NCBI GenBank assembly: GCA_023053575.1
Contig: JAKZAP010000006.1
Location: 11,231,280 to 11,295,279, forward strand
Direction: 5' to 3'
Source: Branchinecta lynchi
Taxonomy: Eukaryota; Arthropoda; Branchiopoda; Anostraca; Branchinectidae
Length of the DNA stretch: 64,000 nt
Program-made: the position numbers and the translations under genes
Notes under the pieces: generated by a model
What the model saw: only the letters and a program-made list of their open reading frames with translations
Databases searched by the model: none
Told to the model about the DNA's origin: nothing
Shown: one piece after another, positions 25,100 through 48,577 of the stretch
Layout: every line of letters starts with the position of its first letter
How positions within the stretch are numbered: position 1 is the first letter of the stretch

Positions 25100-26270
25100 G
25101 ACTGTCTATTTTATTCTTATAAGATTGAAAGTTAACCTTTGAAGTACCCATGAAGTTGAACTCACTTTTAATATAAAGTGCAAAACGCTACTCCTTCCCG
25201 CCAACAGGATATAGATATTGCAGGAAATAATTGTTCCGTGGCTGTGACCAACCTACCGACCTTACTTCCGCAACCAGAAGGGGCGTGGGGCGGCCTTTCA
25301 CTTCAAACCCGAAGCCCCTCCAAAAATCAATCGTAATTAGCTAAGTACCCATTTATCACTCGGGTATTATAGGACCCACAAAACGAATTATACCCAATTT
25401 CGAAGCCGCATGTGACCAAATCTATCCACTAAGTTTCGTGTTTTGCGCCCATTTAGAATCGCGCCAGGGAGTGATTATTTGCTTTTCTAGTCCCGTCTTT
25501 ATACTGGTGTGTGATCAGAAAGGAGAGCCGGCCAACACGCCAACCAACAATTACAGGCCACTTAACCCCCGCAGACGTCTCAGTGGCGCTTTCGGGATCT
25601 AATTAGACTAATATTTGCAGACAGATCTAATTTGTAGTTTGGTGTGTGTATGATCTAGCTCGTGCGAAAGCTCTTTCTGTGTGGTGAGAACTTGAACCAA
25701 CGTTACACCTTGGTGGTTTGACCCCTTCTTAGTCTTGTTGCTCTCGCAGTTGTCGGCTTGTGTCGTCAGTTGTTTTTTTGGTCAGTTCTGGGAATGGGCA
25801 CGGTACGGCATGGTTTGTGTCACTTGCACAATGTCACATTTGATTAAGACGGTGATGATACATTTATTTCCGATTTGTATGACACAAATCGTCTTGTGAA
25901 AGAAGAAAGACAAAAAGGAACCAACAACAGATCTATATTTGCTAAATACATGAAACAAAAAAGTAAATCCACCATAAAAGGATACGAACTGTGGCCAGTA
26001 AGCCCGCCGCAAACCGACTACGGCGGTCTTCTTAGATGCTGATTTGGATCTGGAAGTCCGTATTTATTTTTTCTGACGATCTTAATAATCGTGCCCTGAC
26101 TGTTTGCTTTAAGATGGAATTTCTTCGAGAGTTTTAAAGCATCGCCATCAGCAGAAATGGTTATGTCGTTTTCTCGCCTCTCATTATGTACTACCAGTCA
26201 CTAAATTTCCAGATTCATAGAGTTTCTTTTTGTACCCGGTATCGCAACCAGTCTTTTCTATACCATCTAC
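25100..26270. other. Unassigned stretch
   Basis: No gene, repeat family or RNA recognised on either strand. Confidence 0.5.
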
Positions 26271-26274
26271 TTGG

Positions 26275-26623
26275 CAGAACAAAATAACAATAGGGAGTAG
26301 CGCCAAGACCTATATTTTCTATGCTTCGGTATCGGGCCATACTTGTAGCGCCGCCCACTCCCTTGTGGCATTTAAGGCGGCACAAACTTGCGGATTTAGA
26401 AATTAAGCTAAGATGCGGTCTGCAGACATCTAAGAAACAGGGGAGGTTGTATCTTTTTTTTGCTATGTTCAGAATTTGTAGTTATTGGACCCAGTGCTGG
26501 TGCACGGCTGATTTAGTTTCAGTAGGGGCGTTCTCTATCACTAGTGGTGCTGGTGTCGCTGCTATACGAGTGTGTGTAATTTTTTTCAAGAGTGGCGCTA
26601 CTCCCTAGTGCTATTTTGCTCTG
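26275..26623. mobile_element. Terminal-inverted-repeat element, probably hAT-like
   Basis: The ends form an imperfect inverted repeat of about 30 bp: cag.(a/g)caaaata.ca.taggg and agtagcgcca on the left, with the reverse complement on the right. Flanking 8-mers (ctacttgg, gtacgtag) match at only 5 of 8, so the duplication is doubtful. Confidence 0.65.
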
Positions 26624-27111
26624 GTACGTAGTTAAGCAACAAATGTTAGCCAGGTTGGCCTGATTAGGCTCGGACCCTGGACTAGAAGGAGAATCGTGAA
26701 ATGAATGACGTCAAAATACCAACTAAAATCACAGGATTTATTTAGCATGATAGTTTTATGTGCATTCGGAACTATAAGCAAAAGGAGATAAGTGCAAAAT
26801 AATTCTGACCACTTAAGTCGTCGGTTCTAGTACGCAGGCCGTCACTAACTCTCCAAACAAAATGTTTGGTCAGGAAAAAGGAACTAGCCATCTGTCGGTC
26901 AGATGCTTATCGCGTAACGTAAGAAGTGTCAAGGATCTTCGACTTCTTAAGATTCGCACTTCCTGGACCGGATGTTTTTGAATAATCGGCCACGTGAGAA
27001 CCCTCCTTTTTTAAAACGACCACTAGCCCCATTCTTGATTACCTGGGATAAGCTCGGGCAGGGTTGCCACAGGTAGCATAAACGTTGTATTTTTGACACT
27101 TTTTCTGTAAT

Positions 27112-27485
27112 TAGTGTTGGGCGATATTTGGATTTTTTCGATATATCGATATTTTCACTTTCGATAATCGATATATCGATATCAATATTTCTTTACCATG
27201 TTTCGCTATACGATACGTCCATACGTCTCGTTCCGCCAAACTTTAAGAACAGAATTGTCATTAAACAGGATCTTGCATCACCTCCAACTCCGTAAAAACA
27301 AGAACTGAACTACGGAAAACAAATTGCTCCGATTTCGAATATATAAATGTAGGTTATGTTGGATTATTTACAATAATTATGAATGAATAAATATCGTTTT
27401 CGATATCGATATTTACGTTTTGATATCGATATTTCGTCCGATTTATCGATAAGTCGTAATCTACAATGGATATCGCCCAATACTA
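27112..27485. mobile_element. hAT MITE rich in ATCGATAT motifs
   Basis: Termini tagtgttgggcgatat and atatcgcccaatacta. Flanking 8-mers tctgtaat and tctgtaac match at 7 of 8. Both arms are packed with atatcgat and tcgatatcg palindromes, the middle is ordinary sequence. Confidence 0.85.
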
Positions 27486-27794
27486 TCTGTAACAGTAGAA
27501 ATAGTAGTATGGTAGAACAAAGAAAACTAATTTTTTCTACTTTTTGTCAAAACCAGAAAAGCAAATACCCTGAAACTTTGGTACTAAGTTAGATCACTAG
27601 AAGATAGATGTTATCAATTTTTTTCCGACTTCAGTGACAGATTTTGATATTTGTTTTGCAGGTGTCCAGACCAACCTCGTGTCCGATCCAACCCCGAGCT
27701 CCCCTATACTTGACTGAATGATCCGTTGATCTCGTGGACGGGTATACGATAAAAGTTCCAGCTTAAGTTTAGCAACGTAGAGCAGTAGAGCAGT

Positions 27795-27984
27795 CAGGCC
27801 CGTATCCAGGAATTTATTTCGGGGGGGTTTGCCTTTCGGGGGGTTTTTGCCTGTCGGTCGGACAAAAAAGTACAAAAAAGACATAGATCAGAGGGAAAAG
27901 CCTATAAAATTGACGATTTTTGAACGTTTCGGGGGGGGGGAGGGGTCAACCCCCTGCCCCCCCCCCTTCCTGGATACGGCCTTG
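27795..27984 (-). mobile_element. C-tract hAT MITE
   Basis: Starts caggcccgtatccagg and ends cctggatacggccttg, with G and C runs inside. Perfect 8-bp duplication agagcagt at 27787-27794 and 27985-27992. Confidence 0.9.
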
Positions 27985-28438
27985 AGAGCAGTAGTAACTT
28001 AGAGCATTTCCAGTTGCCTAAATCTCGTGCGTTTCATCTTTTCCTATCTGTTAAGGTCCACTTCAAAGGCCGTACAAAAAAAAAAGCTAATAAGCTAGTC
28101 TACTTGGGTGTAATATACATGCCAAATCCACGTCTGAAACTTATTTAGTCCAAGGAGTTTGCCCGGGATCCAGCCAAAACCGGAGACTCGCTTGTTCTGG
28201 GCAAGCACTGATAAATTAGAGTGTGGCTCGTCACCATTAAGAGGCACGTTGCGTGAAGTACGCACGAAATGAATATGTAATAGTTGACAAATTAAACGAG
28301 GCTTACATAGATGAAGTTTAATTGTAACTCTGACAAACGAGCATTGGCTGTAAAGTGAGAGTCATCTGAAATTTGTTATGGATGCGAACCACTACATTGT
28401 AAAAAGTCTCTCCTAAATCGCACTTTTTTAATTGTGCA

Positions 28439-28640
28439 CAGGCCCGTATCCAGGAATTTATTTCGGGGGGGGGGATGCTTTTCGGGGGGGAGGGGGGGGT
28501 TGCCTGCTGGTCGGACAAAAAAGTACAAAAAACAGATATACCAGAGGGAAAAGCTTATAAAAATCATTATTTTTGTATGTTTCGGGGGGGGGGGGGTCAA
28601 CCTCCTACCCCCCCCCCCCCCCCCCCTGGATACGGCCTTG
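28439..28640 (-). mobile_element. C-tract hAT MITE
   Basis: Same termini as 27795-27984. Perfect 8-bp duplication attgtgca at 28431-28438 and 28641-28648. It lies about 450 bp from its sibling in the same orientation. Confidence 0.9.
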
Positions 28641-28848
28641 ATTGTGCATCATCGAATTTGGAGATTTTTACTCGGATTTTGGAGAGCTAAAATCGATGGA
28701 GGATAAAACGCTAGAATACAAAATACTTCAAATTAAGTTATTTAAAAGCACACAAGATTAGCCTACGTGTAGCAGGTAAGTATGAGAGAGATGTTGTGAG
28801 TACTGAATCTTTGTTTCCTGGTGAAGTCAAGAATGCGGCAAGTCTATA

Positions 28849-29250
28849 GTTGCGTTTTTGCAGATACCATGGTCTAAAGTCATTTTTGCAGTTATCGTCG
28901 TATCTGATACCACGGTCAAAAGGCGTGTTTGCAGTTATCGTGGCATCTGGCCAGTTGGCGTGGTATCGGATATTCAGATACTACGGTCCGACCGTGTTAA
29001 CTGGTCGTGGTATCTGAAAAGTCATCTCACTCCCATCAAATTTTGTCAGATTGGTGAGAAAGAAGTTTACCACTTAGTGATGTGACTGAATATCTGCTTT
29101 TCTGTTGGGATGACTTTGAAAAGTGCCATTTCGGCAATTGTCGTTTTTGCAGAGCAACCGTATATCAGATACCACGGTAACTCCAAAAACGACTAATTGC
29201 AGATCCAATTACCGCGGTAACAGATACCATGGTATCTGCAAAAACGCAAC
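28849..29250. mobile_element. TIR element with GTTGCG ends and repeated TACCRTGG words
   Basis: Ends gttgcgtttttgcagatacc and ggtatctgcaaaaacgcaac, a near-perfect inverted repeat of about 25 bp. TA precedes the left end and TT follows the right. The interior alternates atcgtggtatc and gataccacgg words. Confidence 0.72.
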
Positions 29251-29850
29251 TTATGTCAGTTCAAGGCGCGACTGAAGTAATATGTCGTGACAGGCCACGT
29301 TGAGAAAGATTGGATGATTCTGAAACGGCTGCATGGTTCTCATTTTCCGCTTCTTATCTATTAGTGTAGATGTAGAAGTACATAGATGATGGATTAATTT
29401 AAAGTGAAAATGTAATTAGAATGCCCCACAGGTTCAGGTTCATTTATTGATATAACTACTTCTACAAAATATAAAATTGCACAAATCCGGTGGAGCGCAG
29501 AGCACGAGAGGGCCGTACCTTAGAGAATTACGGACTATAGGCTTGGGTTGCCAAATGTCGCACGATAGTGTGAGTTGTCACTCGATTTTGTTTTTGTCAA
29601 TCTTGTCCTACCTAGGACATAAAAATCACTCTATTTGAGATTACGTTCAAATCTGTCCCTTTTGCAGCAGGAATTCCAAAAAGAAGCGACTATTTCACGT
29701 TTGTTCGTGAAGACTAAGATGCGTCGTTTTTGCGGAGGCAATTCCGACCGAAAGTTACCATTTCACGTTTTTTCGTAAAAAAAATTTCACTCCCAATTCA
29801 CTCTCTGTTTTGGGCCAAAAGTCACTCTCTAAATGTTTTTGATGTGGTAA

Positions 29851-31825
29851 AGGCCCATTCACAACGGGTTTTATAGCTTGTTCACACGGGGCTGAAACAG
29901 CGGCCGATTCTCGATCAGCGGCTGATTTACGCGCGTAAATAGCGGTTGAAAAAATTCCAAAAATCAGCCGCTGATTTTCCAAATAGGCGCTTATTTTCGT
30001 CGCGGTCACCGATCGGGATAAACTAAATCCTTTGGAATGTGACCTTTGATGACTCTAGGGACAGTAAACAGACTGTAATTAGGGGAATTAGTCAAGATTG
30101 GAGAGTTTTAGGTCAATCCAGTTCAAATTCTGTCAGAGCAATGTGAACATAACATGATTTTTACATTGAGCAAAGAAGGAGGATTTCGAAAAAAAGGTAG
30201 AATAATTTTCTAATTTCAATAGCGTATGTTCTGTTTATGTCTGATACTTTTTTCAATGTTTTTCTTAGATAAAACCTGGATAAAACAATAATTTGAATTA
30301 TCTTCCCATTCAACCTTCACTGAAAAGTGACTGAACAACACTAAATGATTGCATTGTATTCTCGTATTATTTATATCTATTATTAGTTATATTTGATGTT
30401 CAGTTTCAAAAACGAAAGTATTTAAATTAATTGTATTTGCTTTTTAACTTGAAATTTAGCGATTCGCCTGAAATCTGTCAATATTCAATTTGTAGCTTTT
30501 ATCTACTCTAAAGACTACAAATCAACTACATTTGACTTTGACAAACTCACAAGATGTTTGTGTTAATTTTATATATTTTGTTACAAACAAAAAGAATATT
30601 CGGAATTAGGTTTTTCTTTTTAATTCTCCCGTCAACCCCAAACAGTGATCTGTCGTCTGAACAGATCAGTCGCTGTTTACGCGCTTATTTCGGTCCCGTC
30701 TGAACAAGCTATTAGCTAATACTCGGTACCAGCCAGTTCCAGAAATCGCTCTGAGACCGAGAATTATCTGGGTTTCTTCCGTTCGCAATCGATACTGGTG
30801 ACAGTTCCAGGTACCAGCTAGTCTCGCAACCAAGTTGAAATCAGTTCAACTTTTCAGGGTACTAGCCAATCACATTACTTAGGGGAATTCTCAGGTATAT
30901 TCCGATTGGCTAATGCTAACCACGTCAGACCGAAGAACAACGACCTAAATTCCCTTTCGGTTTTCGAGACAGTATTACGACGACTGTATTTGTATGTGAA
31001 GAAGCACTCTCAACCTGATGTTATGGCGAGGGGTGTAGTAGGCCGGACATAGATGGTAAATGTCCATATATACAGTCATCGGAGTCAGGACAGCCTAGGG
31101 CTCCTGGTGGCCTACTACACGTGCAGACTTCACGGGTTCATTGTAGATTCGCCCGATCGATTCACACTAAGGTTTGCGTACCGAACCATAATAGGCTATA
31201 AACCACCCATCATACACTAGGCCTTACAGGCCAGCCCACTCTGAGGAGCTTTAACCGAGACTCATAATAATGACCTATGGTCCGTAAAATAAACAAAAGG
31301 TTTTATTCTGTGGTATAAAGGTACTTACAAAAATAAACAACCTTTAGGTCAAAAGGGTTGTTCCCGGTCGAGGCCCAGAAAAGAAGCGTGAGAAGAAGAT
31401 GACTCATGCTCGCCCGATGAGTCACGAACATGATTTAATAAAGTAACACAGAGTTACGACAGTATAAAAGATTAAACAAACCGAATGGGGAGGGAGTAAT
31501 GCTGCCTAACGGCGGCAGAAGTTAACAATATGGGGTGCAGACGGCACCACGTAACAACAGCAAGGGGTGGATGTGATTTTATCTGTTGGGCTTAGTTCGA
31601 AACTAGCCAATTAGAATACTCCTCAATATTTACCAGAATAATCTGATTGGCTAGTACCCTCGAAAGTTGAACTGATTTCAACTTGGTTGCGAGACTAGCT
31701 GGTATCCGAAAGTGGCACCAAGATCAATTGCGAACGGCAGAAACCCAGCTAATGCTCGGTCTCAGAGCGATTTCTGGAACTGGCTGGTATCGAGTATTAG
31801 CTAAAAACCCGTTGTGAATGGGCCT
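29851..31825. mobile_element. Outer Harbinger-like element with long inverted repeats
   Basis: Termini aggcccattcacaacggg and cccgttgtgaatgggcct, flanked by TAA at 29848-29850 and 31826-31828. TAA/TTA 3-bp duplications are typical of PIF/Harbinger. The inverted arms continue for about 200 bp (cggtaccagccagttccag on one side, ctggaactggctggtatcg on the other). The centre has a hairpin-forming gtgtagtaggcc..ggcctactacac. The left arm is split by a second element. Confidence 0.8.
29874..30711. mobile_element. Inner Harbinger-like MITE
   Basis: Termini tagcttgttcacacgggg and cccgtctgaacaagcta. TTA duplication at 29871-29873 and 30712-30714. The intact right arm of the outer element shows the empty target (gggtttttagctaata in reverse), confirming insertion into it. 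Confidence 0.82.
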
Positions 31826-32327
31826 TAACCCTGCTGATAGGCTCATTCTGGCTTTCAGGCTGTCAAGGTATCGACTACATGACTGTAGAATACCAACGGT
31901 TTGCTTAAAATGTTTGTTTCTGTTTTCTACCTTTTAATAGTTTGTTTATATAATAAAGCAAATTATTATTAAACTTGAAATTTGTATTTGCCAGCTAAAT
32001 GCCTTAAACTGCCCCAGCTAAATATATTTTTCAGCAGTGAACCGGAATAGTCCTAGAAGTGATAAATAGTCCCTGGAAAATGGATGTCGGGTTTTACGGT
32101 AAAAAAGACACTTTCATACAAGTTCAGTATAGATATATACATACTACACGGTAGTATTTATATATAGCTACACGGTATTATCAGTATTTTCTACTGAGAT
32201 TAATCTTGTCTTTATTGAGATAAGATTATCCCTAGTTCGGATTAATTTTCAATCAATCAATCAAGTTTAATCCGAATAGCTAAAAGCTAGAAGAGGAATA
32301 CATAATTTACAAAATACACAGACACAC

Positions 32328-32412
32328 AAGAAACACAAGAAACGAAGAAACACAAGAAACACAAGAAACGAAGAAACACAAGAAACACAAGAAACACAAG
32401 AAACAAACTTAC
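32328..32412. repeat. Minisatellite acacaagaa in the LINE 3' UTR
   Basis: Repeats of acacaagaaac and gaagaaac run for about 85 bp next to the LINE C-terminal coding remnant. Confidence 0.85.
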
Positions 32413-33305
32413 AAGAAATGACCAGAAATAAATGATGGGATGAAACTACGTAAAAATTAGGTAGAAGAATTAGCGGGATATGGGGAAAACTGATTGCCAG
32501 TATTCCTCTCGGACCGACGCGCGGAAGACGGGAGGGGAGGGGGGAATAGATGGGCCATCTGGGGACAACACGTTATCTTAGCTCCAAATTTGTTTGAAAG
32601 AGTATTTCTACGTACAGATAATTTAGGAATGTCAAGTTTAATGAGAGCCTCTTCGTCTGTAATATTATGATCACCCAGAATGATTCTCATGGCTCTCTTT
32701 TAGACATTTTCCAGGCGATCAGAGAGCTCTGCAGAAAGAGAAGAATGCCAAACCGGTGAAGCATATTCTAAATGAGGACGGATATAGGTTTTAAAATAAC
32801 AGAGGAGGCATATAGTATACAAACCTAAAGATTTAAGGGTGGAGAGGGATTTAATTAAAAATTCCGTTTTACGGATAATATTGTCAACGTGAGAATTCCA
32901 TTTCAGATCATCATCGATTATTACCCCGAGCAATTTAATGGATTCTCACTGCCTGAATGACGATGGATATTCAGCAGTTTCTCTTCTCAGTCTGCTAAAC
33001 CGCATAACCGAAGACTTATTGTCATTAATTTGCATTTTCTTGCTTGACAGTTGAGTTTTAAGGGAAGTGATGGAGTCTTGTACCGGATTTGAACTGTACG
33101 GAAGTGTGAAAGAAAGCTTAGAAATAACAAGAATGGAGAGGTCATCTGCAAATTTGTACCTATGAAGGAAATCTTTAGCAACATTATTTACAGAACAAAG
33201 AAAAATCAGAGGACCCAACTTAGTACCCTGGGGGGTACCGCAAGTTATTGTTTCAACTGCGGAGACGGAACCATTCAGTTTAACAACTTGGCTCTGGTCC
33301 GAGAG

Positions 33306-34435
33306 AACAAGACCAAAGGTGTCGATGGGATCCGAAAAATCTAATGTTTGGTTCAGACAATCGAGTCTTGTCTTCGCCAGATCCAGTCTTGGACAGGCTA
33401 ATCATCAGAGAAAACCAAGTTCAGACATACCTCTATAAGCCATATCTATTTTGACGATACTGACCGAGACTTCCTGCCGATTTCCGAGCGAACTACTAGT
33501 CCAGCAAAAAAAAAATACAGAAACAAAACCAGCGTATCTCCTTATCCCTATAAAGAAAATCTAATCAACTTTGAATAAAAGTTTGACTTAAAAAAAATCC
33601 GGTTACAACCGGATTCCGGAATAATTATATATCCAGGTAAAAAAAACAATAAACCGACTCAGCCTCTCTTCTTACCCCTTAATCTGTCATCTAATCGAAC
33701 TTTTGCTTTTAACAAATTTTCCGGTTTTGGCCGGCCGGGCGAACTAGTTGTCCAGCGAGAAAATGATTCTCACCATCGTGTTCGGCATGTCTTTTTACCC
33801 ATAAATCAAACATTTAATCAAATTCAGATTAAACTTTTACTTTTAACCAACTTTCCGGTTTTGCCGGCTTCCGGGCGAACTACATGTCCGGGTAGAAAAT
33901 TGTTTTCACACAGTTGTTCAACATGTCTTTTTGCCCTAAATCGAATATCTAATCAACTCGAAATAAAACTTCTAATTTTAACAAACTTTCCGGTTTCGGC
34001 CGGATTACGGGCGAACTACTTTTCGTCGAGAAATTGGTTTTCACCATCGTCTTCAGCATGTCTTCCTACCCCTAAATCAAACATCTAATCAACTTCAAAG
34101 AATACTTTTCCTTTTAACAAACTTTCCGGTTTTGGCCGGATTCCAGGCGAACTACTTGTCCGATGACAAAATAGTTTTCACCATCGGGCTCAGCATGTCT
34201 TCTTACCCCATAATCGACTATCACATTAGCTGTTTCAAAATATTTTGTTTGCCCCTTAAAGACCATCTACGAACTTGACTGGTCCGACAACCCAACGAAT
34301 CCTCACACCAAGTTTCATCAAAATATTTCATTCCCTTCGAGAGTTATCGTGCTTACAGACGGACGGACGGACAACTTTTGCGATGTCATAGGTATCCCTC
34401 CACTTACGTTTTGGGATCCCAAAAACTGGCAATCA
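33306..34435 (+). mobile_element. Tandem-core repeat element nested in the LINE
   Basis: Full-length copy of 1130 bp. Left end aacaagaccaaaggtgtcg, right end ttacgttttgggatcccaaaa. Unit cores (ccggttt..gccgg) start at 33721, 33855, 33990 and 34125, a period of 134-135 bp. It splits the reverse transcriptase between FMIA and DQSQVVKLNG. No target-site duplication is seen at the junctions. Confidence 0.85.
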
Positions 34436-34894
34436 TAAACTGAGAAAATTGACTTTCACCCATTTCAGAAATGGCTTCCAAAGCAACTGCGTGATGCAGG
34501 AGATCGAAAGCTTTTTTTTTGGTCAGCGAGGATTAGGTCAATAAACGAAGAGCAGTTAGTATGTCATGAAGCAGGCTAATCAAGTAATGTGAGGTGCTAA
34601 TACCTTGCCTAAAACTGATTCGAGTCAAAATTGTCACATACTTCAGAAAGAAGCCAATCATACATACAACTTTCTAGTAGCTTGGTTAATGCAGGGAAGT
34701 CTTCGATATAGGTCGCATATCATCAAGGCTAGAGGGGTTAGTTTTTTTCGGTATTGGAGTAACCTCATCCATTTTGAAACACTTCGGAAATATACATTGA
34801 AGAAGACATTGATTAAATACTGCTGCGATGGGTGTAGAGATTATAAATGCGCATTGTATCAGTAACCTGATTGGAATCTCATTGTTAACGTTAA

Positions 34895-34967
34895 TTTTAT
34901 GCCAATAGAGATACGACTAATCCCAGTAGCAAATACTGCATCCTTATTCGGAGAAACTTTTACAGTG
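34895..34967. mobile_element. Right half of the small TA-target MITE
   Basis: actaatcccagtagcaaata, gcatccttatt and a cttttacagtg end followed by TA. The left half is absent. Confidence 0.6.
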
Positions 34968-34969
34968 TA

Positions 34970-35779
34970 GTTCAGGCTATTATCTAAAAGAGAAAAGTTT
35001 ATTCTGTGGTAAGATATGTTGTTTCTGTCGACATTCCTTCTTTTCTTGTTCTAACACCTAAAGCAGAAAGACAAACTTGACACAGCAGTTCCCTACTATT
35101 CCCGAAGTAAGCGCAACTGTGCACAACTACCCGGTAAATAGTTTGCCCGACAGTTGGTAACCCCTCGCGTGTTGATGAAAATGGTAAATTTGGTTTCCTG
35201 TATCTGAGAATTATGTTGGCTGATTTCAGGATAATGCAGAGAGAAAAGGTACAGTAGCGTTATCAGTAGTCATTTATATCGACTGGTATGGTTTCTTCCC
35301 GACTTTTCGGCATACCAACGAACTTCTTCAACCCCTTATTCAGCAGAATCATACAGTTTCTCCGAAAACGATAAAAATAGTTTCCGATTTGCAACGACGT
35401 TAGATTTAGCCCGTATTTAACCATAGTAGAGGTGAATACCTTTGAATCTGGGCCAGTATGACCCAATACAGACCGTGAATAATTTTCAATCTCGCCCGAT
35501 TTAGAATTACCATATCTATCCGTCTCACTCCATCCCTTTTATCCCTATGTTTATTGTCTCTTACACCATCATAATTGCTCCTTCCCCAATTTTTTTTTCA
35601 TACCCATCATATTATGATTTTGATATTAACTCTTATTCAATCATCGGTCCTGTCGGCCCGTGACACATCTCATCAAGATGTTCAACAACGGACCAACCAT
35701 ATGGCCTTTCCTTTCTGGTTGTGGGTGGAGCCTATACCCAGAGCTCGTGTAGAGTCACTTCTCCACTAATTGGAGCCCG
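34970..35779. other. Region immediately upstream of Runx
   Basis: It lacks recognised repeats, unlike most of the window. It may hold the promoter and 5' leader of Runx. No TATA box is convincing. A 67-codon minus-strand open frame at 35263-35466 is not recognised. Confidence 0.45.
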
Positions 35780-35781
35780 TA

Positions 35782-47433
<11,652 letters not shown>

Positions 47434-48575
47434 GTTATAATGTCTTGTTTTTTTAGTTTTGTTTCTTCTTCCTCGCGATTGTCCTGACGTCCACTATACT
47501 GTTCTTATTTGTGTCCCTTTTTCCTTTTCTCTGTTTCGTTTTCTAGTTTCTTAGATGTGCTAGCTTTCTTTACGTGTCGAAAAGAAACTGAGTGATTTTG
47601 ATTCGTCGTCAAAACTGTGGATAAATTCGAAGACCCTCTTGCCGGTGAAATCCCCAGCTGCAATGTTCGCGCTGCGTGCTACAGTGAATTTATAGTTCCT
47701 AAACAGTGCCAATCCTTAACCAGTGTAGTTGCATATCCGATTATGTATATTTTTTTCGGTCATAAAAACTTAATGTAAGTAATAGCTATATAGACTTCGG
47801 CACCTATACACGAAAGCAAAACACTTTAGACTGCAAAGTTTTTGTGGTGTTGTTAAGCGTACTAGTTATATTACATACGACAAAGAAGACCGGAACACCC
47901 TTGGTTCACACTTCTGCGTCGTATATACTCGTATGCGACATGATTTTTTCTTTGATGTTCCAACGTGCGACAGAATCACATGAACCTTCCCACCACCACG
48001 CAGACTTAAAAGGAAAACTAAATTTTTCGTCGAGATTATTCTGCAAACGGACAAAGGAGCCATTCGAGAAACAACCAAGATGCGGGGAGGTTACCTTTCT
48101 GAATACCACACATCATCAACCACTATTAGGACATTTTCAGTTATGACCTGTAAGTCAAAACCGGTCAATACAAGTTTATTCAGACGATATTTTGCATTCA
48201 GCCATCCTAGGATTTAATTAGAACAAGATAGAGCAATTTTTAGTCTTGAAAATTAACTAATCTTTATTTTTACTTTTCTTTCCCTAAAAAAATCGCATGT
48301 GTTATGTCGGATAAGTTAAAAATTTTCAACACATCCGACACTGCGATAAAACGCAAAGTTCTGCGTTGCTTGTCGCACGATATATGTCGTATGTCGCATG
48401 TCGCAGAATTTTGCACGAAATTGCAGCAGTGTGAACCAGGGGGAAACTGATTAACTGGTATTCTAAGACCCTGTGTTGCAAAGGATAAAGTGGCCAGTTA
48501 AATTATAAAGCCAACTGATGGAAAAACTCCTAACCCTATATAGAAGAAAACCAACTGTCTGACGATGAGGGAGAG
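47434..48575. other. Region after the Runx stop codon
   Basis: Probable 3' UTR followed by intergenic DNA. tgtcgcacgata and tcgcatgtcgcag words recur near 47920-48420 and form loosely paired inverted segments. No strong polyadenylation signal was seen. Confidence 0.4.
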
Positions 48576-48577
48576 AA

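Larger units (their letters stand above)
32252..34860 (-). pseudogene. Decayed non-LTR retrotransposon (reverse transcriptase), split by a later insertion
   Basis: On the - strand, 34830-34436 encodes RT finger and palm remnants: VTPIPKK, SSLDDMRPIS, STSHYLISLLHDIL, KAFDLLHH. After an interruption (33306-34435), 33300-32460 continues with QVVKLNGSVS, CGTPQGTKLGPLIF, the catalytic YKFADDLSIL box, GVIIDDDLKWNSHV, YIRPHLEYASPVW and the C-terminal RAMRIILGDH segment. The order is that of CR1/Jockey-like LINE reverse transcriptases. The 3' end has a minisatellite (32328-32410) and a (TTGA)n tail at 32252-32265. Stops and frameshifts break the frame, no 5' part or endonuclease is visible, and it cannot be active. 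Confidence 0.88.

Noticed and set aside
33720..34260. Regular direct repeats resembling a CRISPR array
   Set aside because: Units are about 135 bp and diverged along their whole length with no conserved-repeat/unique-spacer pattern, in an animal genome.
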